Origin: Campylobacter volucris
GTDB taxonomy: Bacteria > Campylobacterota > Campylobacteria > Campylobacterales > Campylobacteraceae
Direction: 5' to 3'
Assembly (NCBI RefSeq): GCF_008011665.1
Contig: NZ_VOWJ01000031.1
Span: 163,720 to 227,719, forward strand
DNA length: 64,000 bases
This document shows positions 1-7,354 of this stretch, one piece after another. The notes beneath the pieces were generated by a model. That model made no database searches. It was not told the origin of the DNA and saw nothing but the letters and a program-made list of their open reading frames with translations. Made by a program: the position numbers and the translations under genes. Position 1 is the first letter of the stretch. Every line of letters starts with the position of its first letter.

Positions 1-849
1 GAATTAGGAAATTTATTAAATAGAATTATAGGTATGAGCGCAAAATACTCTCAAAATATTATCGAGTCAAAAAATGTGCAAGAATTTTTTAATGAAGAGT
101 TAAAAGAATGTCAAGCATATTTACAAAATGCGATTAGTTTTTTGGAAAATATCCAGCCAAATCGTTATTTAGAAGAACTTTTTAAAGCTCTTGCCTTAGC
201 AAATTTAAGTATTAGTAAATATGAACCTTGGAATTTAATTAAAAATAATGAAAATGCTAAAGCTAATGCCTTGGTGGCTTTGTGTGCTAATATTTTGGCA
301 AAAGTAAGTATTTTACTTTTTGCTGCTATGCCAAAAACTTCTTTAAAAATTGCAAAAGCTCTGAGCTTTGAAATTTCTACTTTAAATTATAAAAAAATTA
401 TTGAAGAAAATAAATTGTTAAATTTTAAAACACAAATTTGTGAAGTTTTATTTCCTAAAATCGAATCAAAAGAAGAAAATAAACAAGAATCCAAACAACA
501 AGAGCAACAAACAACAAATTTAGCTCAAATTAAAATTGATGATTTTAAAAAAATTGAAATCAAAGTTGCTTTGGTAAAAGAATGTGAAAATATAGAAGGT
601 AGTGAAAAACTTTTAAAATTCAAACTCGAACTTGAAAATGGTGAAATAAGACAAGTCCTTTCGGGTATAGCTAAATTTTATAAGGCAAATGAGCTTATAG
701 GAAAGCAAGTTTGTGTTATTACTAATCTTAAAAAAGCTAAAATTTTTGGACACGAAAGTCAAGGGATGATTTTAAGTGCTGAAAAAAATGGAAAATTAAC
801 TTTAATTAGCCCAGAGTCTTTTATAGAAAATGGTGCCTTAATAGGATAG
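1..849 (+). CDS. metG: Methionyl-tRNA synthetase, C-terminal part (5' end outside window)
   Basis: Charges tRNA-Met with methionine in the cytosol. The reading frame is open from base 1, with ELGNLLNRIIGMSAKYS running through the internal ATG at 34, so that ATG is not the start; the catalytic domain lies upstream of the window. What is visible is the helical anticodon-binding domain, a Lys/Glu/Gln-rich linker (about bases 460-525), and a C-terminal tRNA-binding OB-fold (EMAP/Arc1p type, about bases 540-849) with the family signature around GIAKFY and SQGMILSA. The C-terminal OB domain normally dimerises the enzyme and adds tRNA affinity. One base separates it from the next gene, so they are probably co-transcribed. 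Confidence 0.93.
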   Translation, partial: ELGNLLNRIIGMSAKYSQNIIESKNVQEFFNEELKECQAYLQNAISFLENIQPNRYLEELFKALALANLSISKYEPWNLIKNNENAKANALVALCANILAKVSILLFAAMPKTSLKIAKALSFEISTLNYKKIIEENKLLNFKTQICEVLFPKIESKEENKQESKQQEQQTTNLAQIKIDDFKKIEIKVALVKECENIEGSEKLLKFKLELENGEIRQVLSGIAKFYKANELIGKQVCVITNLKKAKIFGHESQGMILSAEKNGKLTLISPESFIENGALIG

Positions 850-850
850 T

Positions 851-1792
851 ATGAATATTTCAAATTTTTGCGAGTTAATCAATGCTAAAATTTTAAATTA
901 TGGAGCAACTTCAAGTGTTTATGATTTTAGTATTGATTTAAATCATATTAAACCTGCGAGTGTTTTTTTTGCAAGAAATATTGAACAAATTGATTATGCT
1001 ATAAAACTTGGAGCTTATGTTATAGTAAGTAAAGAAAATACTAATATAAATGATAAAGAAGTATTTTATCTTCAAGTAGATGATTTAGAAGAAGCGATTT
1101 TTAGATTTTTTAGATTTTTAATCCAAGAAAAATCGTGTAAATTTTTATTTTGCTCTAGTGTAGAGTTAAAATTTGCTCTAGCTTTTGGGTTTAAGGTTTT
1201 ACAAGGAGATATTTTTTTAGATTTTTATACTTTAAAAAATTCCAAAGAAAATATTTTATTTTGTTTAGATGATGAGAATTATATTTTAAAATTAAGTCCT
1301 AATTATCTTTCTTTGCAAAAAAATCCTTATGAAGTATTGGGCAAAAAATCTTTATTTTACACTAGTTTGCTTTGTAAAAATTTGTATTTTAAAGATTTAA
1401 AATTTGCCTTTTTTTATGCAGATATTTTTGCTAGTTATATTCGTTTTATAGAAGATTATCGGTTTTGTTTTACTTTTAATGATAAAAAATTAGAGCTTTT
1501 TGATGCGTATTTTTTAGACAATAAAAATCAAATTTGTGCTTTTGGGGTAAGTTCTAGAGTGATTTTGCTTGTAGAAGATGAAAAGCATTTTTCTTTTATA
1601 GCTAATAAAATTCAAGATTTAAAAGAATACAAAATAGCTTTAAAAAATTCTTTATTTTGTGATATTTCATATGTAAATTTAGAAGATTTGAAAAAAAATA
1701 TGGATTTTAAATATTGTTTTATCAATGAAAATAAAGAAGAATTTTTAAATGTATTTTTACCTAAAGATAAAGATTATTCTTTATTTGATTAA
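851..1792 (+). CDS. Hypothetical protein with a MurE/MurF N-domain-like start
   Basis: 313 residues with no signal peptide or membrane helix, directly behind metG, as in other Campylobacter. Residues about 20-70 (a DFSIDLNHIKPASVFFA stretch followed by DYAIKLGAYVIVS) resemble the N-terminal UDP-binding domain of Mur ligases, in which a substrate-rich loop is followed by a gap-closing AI-x-GA-x-x-I-V element. The rest is rich in Phe, Lys and Leu. I see no Mur ligase P-loop (GTNGKT-like), so it cannot be a normal ligase. It may be a stand-alone relic of the Mur N domain recruited for another task. Function unknown; the domain resemblance is inference from pattern only. Confidence 0.8.
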   Translation: MNISNFCELINAKILNYGATSSVYDFSIDLNHIKPASVFFARNIEQIDYAIKLGAYVIVSKENTNINDKEVFYLQVDDLEEAIFRFFRFLIQEKSCKFLFCSSVELKFALAFGFKVLQGDIFLDFYTLKNSKENILFCLDDENYILKLSPNYLSLQKNPYEVLGKKSLFYTSLLCKNLYFKDLKFAFFYADIFASYIRFIEDYRFCFTFNDKKLELFDAYFLDNKNQICAFGVSSRVILLVEDEKHFSFIANKIQDLKEYKIALKNSLFCDISYVNLEDLKKNMDFKYCFINENKEEFLNVFLPKDKDYSLFD

Positions 1793-1869
1793 AATTATTT
1801 AATGAAAACTTTTATTAACTTTAAAAATATATATTAATGCTTTTTATTAAAAATAAATAAAGGAAAAAT

Positions 1870-2613
1870 ATGAAAAAAATGTTATTATTAAGTCTTTTTG
1901 CGGCTATGGCTTTAAATGCTGAAATTTTAGTTTATGGTCCAGGTGGTCCTGCTCCAGTTTTAAAAGAATTAGCTAAAAATTTTGAAGAAAAAACAGGAGA
2001 GAAAGTTATAATCACAGCTGGTCCAACATCTAAATGGATGAAAAAAGCTAAAAAAGACGCTGATATTATTTTTTCAGGTAATACTTCAATGATGGATGGT
2101 TTTATCAAAGCTATGCCAGAACAAATTAAAATTGATGATGTGCAAGTTTTAAATGCTAGAGGTTCAGGGATGATAGTAAGAGCTGATAATCCTAAAAACA
2201 TCAAAAAATTTGAAGATCTCTTAAAAGATGGTGTTAATGTTATGGTCGTTGATGGAGCAGGGCAAGTTGGTCTTTATGAAGATATGGCATTAAAAACTGG
2301 TAAGGTAGAAAATTTAGAAAAACTTAGAAAAAATATTAAAGTATATGCTAAAAATTCAAAAACAGCTGTTGATGAGTGGAAAAATAATAAAAATATAGAT
2401 GCTTTAATTATTTGGACTCATTGGATTAAGGCAGTAGGTGAAAAAGAAAACAAATTTATCAAAGCAGATAAAAATGCTATTATTTATAGAGCAGCTGAGA
2501 TAGTTCCAACCACAAAAGGATTAAAAAATGAAAAAGTTGCTGAATTTATTAAATTTACACAAAGCAAAGAAGCTCAAAAAATATGGAAACAAGAAGGATG
2601 GATAGCTAAGTAA
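1870..2613 (+). CDS. acfC: AcfC-like periplasmic solute-binding protein
   Basis: A 247-residue protein with a short Sec signal peptide (residues 1-17, ending ALNA), then the start of a type-II periplasmic binding fold (YGPGGPAPVLKELAKNFEEK). It resembles the accessory colonization factor AcfC group, itself related to sulfate/molybdate-binding ModA-like proteins. The conserved GAGQVGLYEDM and WTHWIK segments sit in the second lobe. The ligand is unknown; oxyanion binding is a guess from the fold. It stands alone: no permease or ATPase gene is adjacent, which is unusual for a transporter receptor. A good ribosome site (AAAGGA) precedes the ATG. A hairpin terminator follows at 2617-2644. Confidence 0.8.
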   Translation: MKKMLLLSLFAAMALNAEILVYGPGGPAPVLKELAKNFEEKTGEKVIITAGPTSKWMKKAKKDADIIFSGNTSMMDGFIKAMPEQIKIDDVQVLNARGSGMIVRADNPKNIKKFEDLLKDGVNVMVVDGAGQVGLYEDMALKTGKVENLEKLRKNIKVYAKNSKTAVDEWKNNKNIDALIIWTHWIKAVGEKENKFIKADKNAIIYRAAEIVPTTKGLKNEKVAEFIKFTQSKEAQKIWKQEGWIAK

Positions 2614-2616
2614 TTA

Positions 2617-2644
2617 TTTACAAGCGCTTAAAAACGCTTGTAAA
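2617..2644. terminator. Bidirectional hairpin terminator between acfC and yceI
   Basis: A perfect 10-bp inverted repeat (TTTACAAGCG / CGCTTGTAAA) with an 8-base loop lies just after the acfC stop codon and just before the yceI stop on the other strand. T-rich sequence follows on the plus side. It can serve both convergent genes. Confidence 0.75.
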
Positions 2645-2646
2645 GA

Positions 2647-3219
2647 TTATTTTTCACTCATTTGAGCGTCAATATTTATAGTAACGATATCACCGATTTT
2701 TAAAGTAGAAGTTTCAGGGGCAAATTTAAAATCACTTCTTGTGATTTCTCCCTTAAGCGAAAAACCAACTTTTTCCTTTCCATTATCCATTTTCACAACT
2801 CCGCCAATTTCTGTATCTAAAATTATGTCTTTTGAAACCCCAGCTATGTTTAAAGTTCCATACATTTTACCTTTTTCATTAGAAATTTTTTCATATTTAT
2901 TCATAGTAAAAGTCATTTCAGGATATTTTTTTGTTTTGAAGAAATCATTACTTTGCAAATGAGTATCTCTAGTTTGATTATCTGTGTTAATAGAAGCAAT
3001 TTTTACATTAGCTTGGAGTTTGTTAAATTCAAAAGTATCGCTATTGAAATCTATATTTGCATCATAGTCTTTAAAACTTCCGCTGATATTACTAATTTGT
3101 AAGTGTTTGATTTTAAATCCAACATTCGAATGAGCTTTATCTATGCTAAAATCTTTAGCTATTGCATTTATACCTAGCAAGGAAACAGCTAGTACCGAAC
3201 TTAATAATATTTTTTTCAT
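2647..3219 (-). CDS. yceI: YceI family periplasmic protein
   Basis: 190 residues with a Sec signal peptide (1-21, cut after NAIA). The mature part has the YceI lipocalin-like beta-barrel pattern: the opening FSIDKAHSNVGFKIKHLQIS, the SGSFKDYDANIDF strand and the closing DFKFAPE...IGDIVTINIDAQ. The fold binds polyprenoid lipids such as octaprenyl compounds; the physiological role in Campylobacter is unsettled. Isolated gene with its own leader (ribosome site AAGGAAAA before the ATG). It converges with acfC. Confidence 0.92.
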   Translation of the reverse strand: MKKILLSSVLAVSLLGINAIAKDFSIDKAHSNVGFKIKHLQISNISGSFKDYDANIDFNSDTFEFNKLQANVKIASINTDNQTRDTHLQSNDFFKTKKYPEMTFTMNKYEKISNEKGKMYGTLNIAGVSKDIILDTEIGGVVKMDNGKEKVGFSLKGEITRSDFKFAPETSTLKIGDIVTINIDAQMSEK

Positions 3220-3284
3220 ATTTTTCCTTTAGTTTAAAATTTTAAGTAATAAATTTTATTATGAAATTGTAAATGGTTAATTTC

Positions 3285-3950
3285 TTATTCATATTCGATT
3301 GTATCTTTAATGCCAATTTCATTAAAACCTTTTAATCTTAATAAGCAGCTATCGCATTTTCCACAAGCTTTGTCTTCTTTTTCATAGCATGACCAAGTGT
3401 ATTTTAGTGCAACATTTTCTTTTATAGCTAATGTTACAATTTGTGCTTTATTTAGGTGAATCAATGGAGTTTTGATTTGAGTTTTAAAATTTTTACTAGT
3501 CCCGCTATTTATAAATTTATTTGCATCTTGTATAAAATTTTGAGAACAATCAGGATAGCCACTGCTATCTTCTTGAACAACTCCTATAAAAATACTCTCG
3601 CAATTTTCTTTTTCAGCAATTGCTCCAGCTATAGATAAAAATATACCATTTCTAAAAGGCACATAAGTATTTGGAAGCTCATTTTTATACAGCTCATTTT
3701 TAGGAATATCAAGGTTAAAATCAGTTAAAGAATTATTTCCAATATCTGCGATAAATGAAACATCTAATATGTATTTATTTTTAACATCTAATTCTTTGCA
3801 AATTTTTTCAAAACACTCTCTTTCTTTATGCATAGTTCGTTGATTATAATCAAAATGCAAAGCAATGATTTCATATTTTTCTTTTTTGGCTAAATATGCA
3901 CAAAGAGTACTATCCATCCCGCCACTTATTATACATAAAGCTTTTTTCAT
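3285..3950 (-). CDS. queC: 7-cyano-7-deazaguanine synthase QueC
   Basis: Converts 7-carboxy-7-deazaguanine with ammonia and ATP to preQ0, the precursor of the queuosine base in tRNA. Residues 8-16 carry the PP-loop ATPase motif SGGMDSTLC. The C-terminus holds the zinc-binding cysteines at 188, 196, 199 and 202 (C-x7-C-x2-C-x2-C). Length 221 matches the family. It starts with ATG behind AAGGAAAG and is transcribed divergently from ybeY, with only 55 bases between them. No other queuosine gene is in the window. Confidence 0.95.
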   Translation of the reverse strand: MKKALCIISGGMDSTLCAYLAKKEKYEIIALHFDYNQRTMHKERECFEKICKELDVKNKYILDVSFIADIGNNSLTDFNLDIPKNELYKNELPNTYVPFRNGIFLSIAGAIAEKENCESIFIGVVQEDSSGYPDCSQNFIQDANKFINSGTSKNFKTQIKTPLIHLNKAQIVTLAIKENVALKYTWSCYEKEDKACGKCDSCLLRLKGFNEIGIKDTIEYE

Positions 3951-3972
3951 TTCTTTCCTTAGTAAATTTGAT

Positions 3973-3987
3973 ATAATTTGAAATTAT
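3973..3987. promoter_or_regulatory. Shared palindromic -10 region of divergent queC/ybeY promoters
   Basis: The 55-base gap between the two starts contains a perfect palindrome, ATAATTTGAAATTAT. Each arm forms part of a TATAAT-like -10 box, one for each direction (TATAAT at 3972-3977 on plus; its mirror on minus). Opposing RNA polymerases would therefore compete for the same DNA. Promoter assignment is inference from sequence. Confidence 0.45.
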
Positions 3988-4005
3988 AAAAATAAAAGGA
4001 TAATA

Positions 4006-4419
4006 ATGATTTTATGCGAAGAAGAAATTGATATTTCTTTTCTTGAAAAAATTGCTTCAAAGATGAGCAATGCTGATGTAGAGCTTGTATTTGTTGATGA
4101 AAAAACTATGCATAAAATTAATTTAGAACAAAGAGGTATTGATAAAAGTACAGATGTGCTTTCTTTTCCTTTGGAGCCAAATTTTAATGATTTATTGGGT
4201 TCTATTGTGATTAATTTGGATGAAGTTAAAACTAAGGCTTTGGAATTTAATCATACTCAAGATGAAGAAATTGCATTATTGTTTATACATGCTATGCTTC
4301 ATTTATTAGGTTATGATCATGAAGTAGATCAAGGTCAAATGAGAGAAAAGGAAAAAGAGCTGATTGGATTTTTCAAACTTCCACCAAGTTTGATAATAAG
4401 GACACAAAAAGGAGAGTAG
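4006..4419 (+). CDS. ybeY: Endoribonuclease YbeY
   Basis: A single-strand-specific, zinc-dependent endoribonuclease needed for 16S rRNA 3'-end maturation and ribosome quality control. The metal site is plain: H95-x3-H99-x5-H105 within HAMLHLLGYDH. The family's STDVLSFPL motif lies near residues 48-56. Length 137 is normal. Start ATG at 4006 follows AAAAGGA. The next gene begins 4 bases after its stop, so the two are probably one transcript. Confidence 0.95.
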   Translation: MILCEEEIDISFLEKIASKMSNADVELVFVDEKTMHKINLEQRGIDKSTDVLSFPLEPNFNDLLGSIVINLDEVKTKALEFNHTQDEEIALLFIHAMLHLLGYDHEVDQGQMREKEKELIGFFKLPPSLIIRTQKGE

Positions 4420-4423
4420 GGTA

Positions 4424-5386
4424 ATGAAAAAAGTATTATTAGGTTTTATTTTATGTGCTAGTAGTATTTTTGCATACGAAGAGAATATATTTGATGTGCA
4501 AACGCTTCAATCAAAACAATTATATATATCTTTATACCAATCGCAAAAAAGCAATACAAGTTATGGTTTTATTGAAGATAAAAATAGTAGTTATAGTTTT
4601 TTGGGTAGTGTAAAAAATGCAAAATATTTCATAGAAGCATCTGATTTTGGAAATTGTACGATTGAAAACACTTCAAAAGAAAATTTTCAAGCTTTGTGTA
4701 AAATAAATGAAAAAAATGAAAGTTTTGTTTTTAAAAAAGGTGGTATAAAAGCAAAAATTTATCAACTTACTTTAAAAGATAAAATAGTTTCTAAAGAAAA
4801 TAAAGATATAGACTTTGAATTTGTGGATTCTTTGATATTTATTGATAGTAAAAATCAAAAATTACAAAAAATTGTAGATGATTTTAATGAAAATTTAGAT
4901 AAAAAATCCCTTAAAGAAAAACTTGCTCAAGCAAATGAAAAATGGATTAGTGAAGCTATAAGTTCTAATGAGAATTTAAATCAAAGTTATATATTTTACT
5001 ATGATGGAAAAATTATTTCATTGGGTAAAGATATTTACGAATATAAAGGTGGAGCCCATGGAATCACCACAATTCAAAGAAAAACTTACGATATTGATAG
5101 TATGAAATTGATCCAATTAAAAAATGAATTAAAAATAGAAAATGATGAATTTATAAATCTAATCAAATCAAAACTTTTAAATGAACATGACAAAAATGAG
5201 TTTTTTAATATGGATGAATTCAAAATGAGTGAGATTTTTGAAGTTAGGCAAAATGGTTTGATATTTGTTTGGGAGCCTTATGAGATAGCACCTTATTCTA
5301 GTGGCACTATAGAGCTTTTTATTTCCTATGAAGAACTAAAACCTTTTTGGAGAGCTAATTCTAAATTAGCCTATTTGAGCTTATAA
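4424..5386 (+). CDS. Exported hypothetical protein with a DUF3298-like domain
   Basis: 320 residues with a Sec signal peptide (about 1-17, ending IFA). The middle is Lys/Asn-rich and variable. About residues 195-315 resemble DUF3298, a domain found with PdaC/RsiV-type sensors and deacetylases: the YEYKGGAHGITT loop, a YDIDS turn, then a strand reading GLIFVWEPYEIAPYSSG that matches the family's closing YEIAPYA-like motif. No catalytic polysaccharide-deacetylase part is present. It probably binds a cell-wall or small ligand in the periplasm; this is inference. It follows ybeY directly. Confidence 0.8.
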   Translation: MKKVLLGFILCASSIFAYEENIFDVQTLQSKQLYISLYQSQKSNTSYGFIEDKNSSYSFLGSVKNAKYFIEASDFGNCTIENTSKENFQALCKINEKNESFVFKKGGIKAKIYQLTLKDKIVSKENKDIDFEFVDSLIFIDSKNQKLQKIVDDFNENLDKKSLKEKLAQANEKWISEAISSNENLNQSYIFYYDGKIISLGKDIYEYKGGAHGITTIQRKTYDIDSMKLIQLKNELKIENDEFINLIKSKLLNEHDKNEFFNMDEFKMSEIFEVRQNGLIFVWEPYEIAPYSSGTIELFISYEELKPFWRANSKLAYLSL

Positions 5387-5397
5387 AACAAGCTCAA
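5375..5397 (+). terminator. Hairpin at the end of the DUF3298-like gene
   Basis: An 8-bp inverted repeat (TTGAGCTT / AAGCTCAA) with a 7-base loop spans the stop codon and is followed within a few bases by a run of six T. A plausible, modest rho-independent terminator for ybeY and the gene after it. Confidence 0.5.
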
Positions 5398-5566
5398 TCA
5401 TCATTTTTTGTTTTAAAAATAATCCCATTATCATCAATATACAATCTTATTTTTAAGTTTTATTTTTATAATGAGAAAATTTTCTTTTAACTTCAATCAC
5501 AGAAGCATTGAGATGAGTGTTTTTGATAGTATTTTTGCACAGATAAATATTAAAGCTAGTTTTCAT
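5394..5566 (-). pseudogene. Small ORF, possibly a frameshifted short gene
   Basis: On the minus strand a 37-codon frame (5566 to 5453) begins with ATG behind AAGGTTATAAA, and an ATAATAT -10-like box lies about 20 bases further up. After its stop, an overlapping frame reads KIRLYIDDNGIIFKTKNDD and stops at 5394. Joined by one frameshift in an A-rich run they would give a protein of about 57 residues. Either a genuine 37-residue peptide or a broken small gene. I do not recognise it. This is the only content I can suggest for the 270-base gap between its neighbours. Confidence 0.3.
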
Positions 5567-5664
5567 TTTATAACCTTATTTTAGTTTTTGCCGATATTAT
5601 GTTAATTAATGTAAAATTTTTGTGTGTAAATTGTTTTAAAAGCTTATAAAAGGTAGCTTTGGTT

Positions 5665-6189
5665 ATGGTCGTTTATTTTTTAATAGCGCTAAATTTTATG
5701 GTATTTGTATATGCAAATTATCTTAGTTCTTTTAATATAGATCTTCTTTTAGGTTTGAATTTATTCTTTTTTGATTCTTTTTATTGGCAAGTTTTAAGCT
5801 CGATGTTTATGCATGGTAATTGGACACATTTGATATTAAATATGATAGTTTTGTATCAATTTGGACTTTTATTGGAAAATTATTTAGGTTGGTTGAAATT
5901 TATACTCTTATATTTAGTGGGTGGAGTGTTTTGCTCTTTATTGAGTGTTTTTTATTTATATTTAACCTATAATGGGACTTTGGTAAATTTAGTTGGAGCT
6001 AGTGGTGCGATCTTTGTTTTAATGGGCTTTTATGCATTTTTAGATAAAAGTGCTACAAAAGGACTGATCATAGCGGGATTGCTTATGAGTTTTGTGCCTA
6101 TTTTTATGGGTGTTAATGTAGCTTGGTATTCACATATTTTTGGTTTTGTATGCGGATATGTATTTGCTAAATTTAAGATTATTAAATGA
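5665..6189 (+). CDS. Rhomboid family intramembrane serine protease
   Basis: A polytopic protease that cuts other membrane proteins within the bilayer. Six hydrophobic segments can be seen. The active-site elements are present: HGNWTHLILN (H50-G-N-W-T-H, with N59) before helix 2, GASGAIF with the nucleophile Ser113, and His157 in WYSHIFGF of the last helix. The substrate is unknown. I chose ATG 5665 because AAAAGG lies 11 bases upstream; an in-frame TTG at 5659 is the alternative. The last four bases overlap the next gene (ATGA), so translation is probably coupled. Confidence 0.92.
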   Translation: MVVYFLIALNFMVFVYANYLSSFNIDLLLGLNLFFFDSFYWQVLSSMFMHGNWTHLILNMIVLYQFGLLLENYLGWLKFILLYLVGGVFCSLLSVFYLYLTYNGTLVNLVGASGAIFVLMGFYAFLDKSATKGLIIAGLLMSFVPIFMGVNVAWYSHIFGFVCGYVFAKFKIIK

Positions 6190-6674
6190 AATATATTTAT
6201 CTTATAAGACACGCAAAAGCCCAAAAAGATCCCAAAATAGAAGATTTGCAAAGAGATTTAAGCTCTAGTGGTAAAGAAGATTTAAAAACCATGTGCTCTA
6301 GACTTAAAACATTGAATTTTCAAGCTGAATGCATTTTCTCATCTCCAGCTAAAAGGTGTATAAAAACCGCGCAAAAAATTTGTAAAACTTTTGATATAAA
6401 AGAAAAAGATATTTTCATAGAACAAAGCTTTTATCAACACAATATAACTGAAATTTTAAATTTTATAAGCTCACTACAAAAGAGTAGGGTGGTATTTATA
6501 ATGCACAATCCTACGCTTATAGAGTTATGTGAGTATCTTGCTTTGATTGATATAGATAATTTTCCAACTTCATCGATTATGTGTTTGAAATTTAATGTTT
6601 CTTCTTTTAAAGATATAAAAGAGCAAAGTGGAGAGCTTATTTTTTTTGATTATCCAAAAAGTAAAAATGATTAA
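6186..6674 (+). CDS. sixA: SixA-like histidine phosphatase
   Basis: 162 residues of the branch-2-like histidine phosphatase fold. The N-terminus carries the RHAKA catalytic motif (residues 8-12, using the second His as nucleophile). A second conserved Arg lies in SSPAKRCIKTA (about 58-62), and the distal catalytic His in VVFIMHNPTLIEL (about 107). SixA proteins remove phosphate from His on phosphotransfer proteins. Here the target is unknown, since Campylobacter has few HPt domains. Overlaps the rhomboid gene by four bases, the pairing kept in other Campylobacter. Confidence 0.85.
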   Translation: MKYIYLIRHAKAQKDPKIEDLQRDLSSSGKEDLKTMCSRLKTLNFQAECIFSSPAKRCIKTAQKICKTFDIKEKDIFIEQSFYQHNITEILNFISSLQKSRVVFIMHNPTLIELCEYLALIDIDNFPTSSIMCLKFNVSSFKDIKEQSGELIFFDYPKSKND

Positions 6675-7059
6675 TTTTTAAAATAAAAATTTACTTAAAC
6701 TTGTATATATTTATAAACTCACATAAATATTTGTAAAACTCATAGAATTATTTTTCAAAAAATTATCACTATTTTTTTATGGATAAGTTATTTTAATACA
6801 AAAGTTAAAATGCTTTAGATATCTATATATTAGTATTTTTATTATATATGATATTTATAAGAGTAAAGTAAAATATAAAAGTTTGAAAATTATAGTTTTC
6901 AATACAAAATATATAAAATTTCAATATTTTACTATTTATCATATAATTTTATGTATATATTAAGTTTTATTTAAAATATTTTTTATTAGATAAATTGCTT
7001 AAAATTTAAAGTTTTTATACATTTGGGTATAAAATATTAATTTGATTGTTTTTTTGGAT
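6675..7059. other. AT-rich intergenic region, no gene; contains the difH candidate
   Basis: About 385 bases of very AT-rich sequence with frequent stops in all frames. I see no RNA gene. The only clear structure is the inverted repeat described at 6879-6906. Such a stretch, upstream of xerH, suits a chromosome-dimer-resolution locus near the replication terminus. Confidence 0.5.
6879..6906. other. Probable difH site for XerH recombination
   Basis: 28 bases with dif architecture: an 11-base arm AAGTTTGAAAA, a 6-base centre TTATAG, and an 11-base arm TTTTCAATACA. The inner 7 bases of the arms are perfect inverted repeats (TTGAAAA/TTTTCAA) while the outer bases differ, as in known Xer sites. 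Epsilonproteobacteria use a single recombinase, XerH, with a difH site whose inner arms are of the TTTGAAAA type, often close to xerH; here xerH begins 449 bases downstream. I recalled the difH pattern from memory and did not align it to a database. Confidence 0.7.
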
Positions 7060-7254
7060 TTATTTAGATTTTATGATTAATCTTGAAAGTTGTTTTGCTA
7101 AAAGCATAGCACTATTTTCATCTTGAGAAAGTTTTTTCATATTGTTTTTAAATTCATAAAGTCTTTTTTCTTGTGCAAAATCAGTTTTAGTAATGTTATT
7201 TTGTTTTAAAGTATTATTTTGCTTGGTTTGTGGAGTTTTTTTCTTAAAAAACAT
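7060..7254 (-). CDS. Small basic hypothetical protein
   Basis: 64 residues, Lys/Gln/Asn-rich, with no signal or membrane segment. It starts MFFKKKTPQ and ends with an amphipathic stretch (MKKLSQDENSAMLLAKQLSRLI). An extended -10 box (GCTATAAT, plus-strand 7281-7288) lies about 30 bases upstream, supporting real expression, but the ribosome site is weak. It sits between the difH candidate and xerH, transcribed away from xerH. I do not recognise the family. A role at the terminus is only positional speculation. Confidence 0.6.
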   Translation of the reverse strand: MFFKKKTPQTKQNNTLKQNNITKTDFAQEKRLYEFKNNMKKLSQDENSAMLLAKQLSRLIIKSK

Positions 7255-7354
7255 AATTATGCCCTATTTTGTTTTTTAACATTATAGCTAGATAATTTTA
7301 AGTAAGATTTATTTATAATTTTTTAAGCTGTTTTGAAAGTTTTGGAGATTGAAA

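Noticed and set aside
34..849. ATG at 34 as a real gene start
   Set aside because: The frame is open from base 1 and the upstream residues ELGNLLNRIIG match MetG, so the ATG is internal.
6675..7059. Origin of replication or small RNA in the AT-rich gap
   Set aside because: No DnaA-box cluster or hairpin with a T tract is visible; the dif-like site and xerH instead suggest the terminus.
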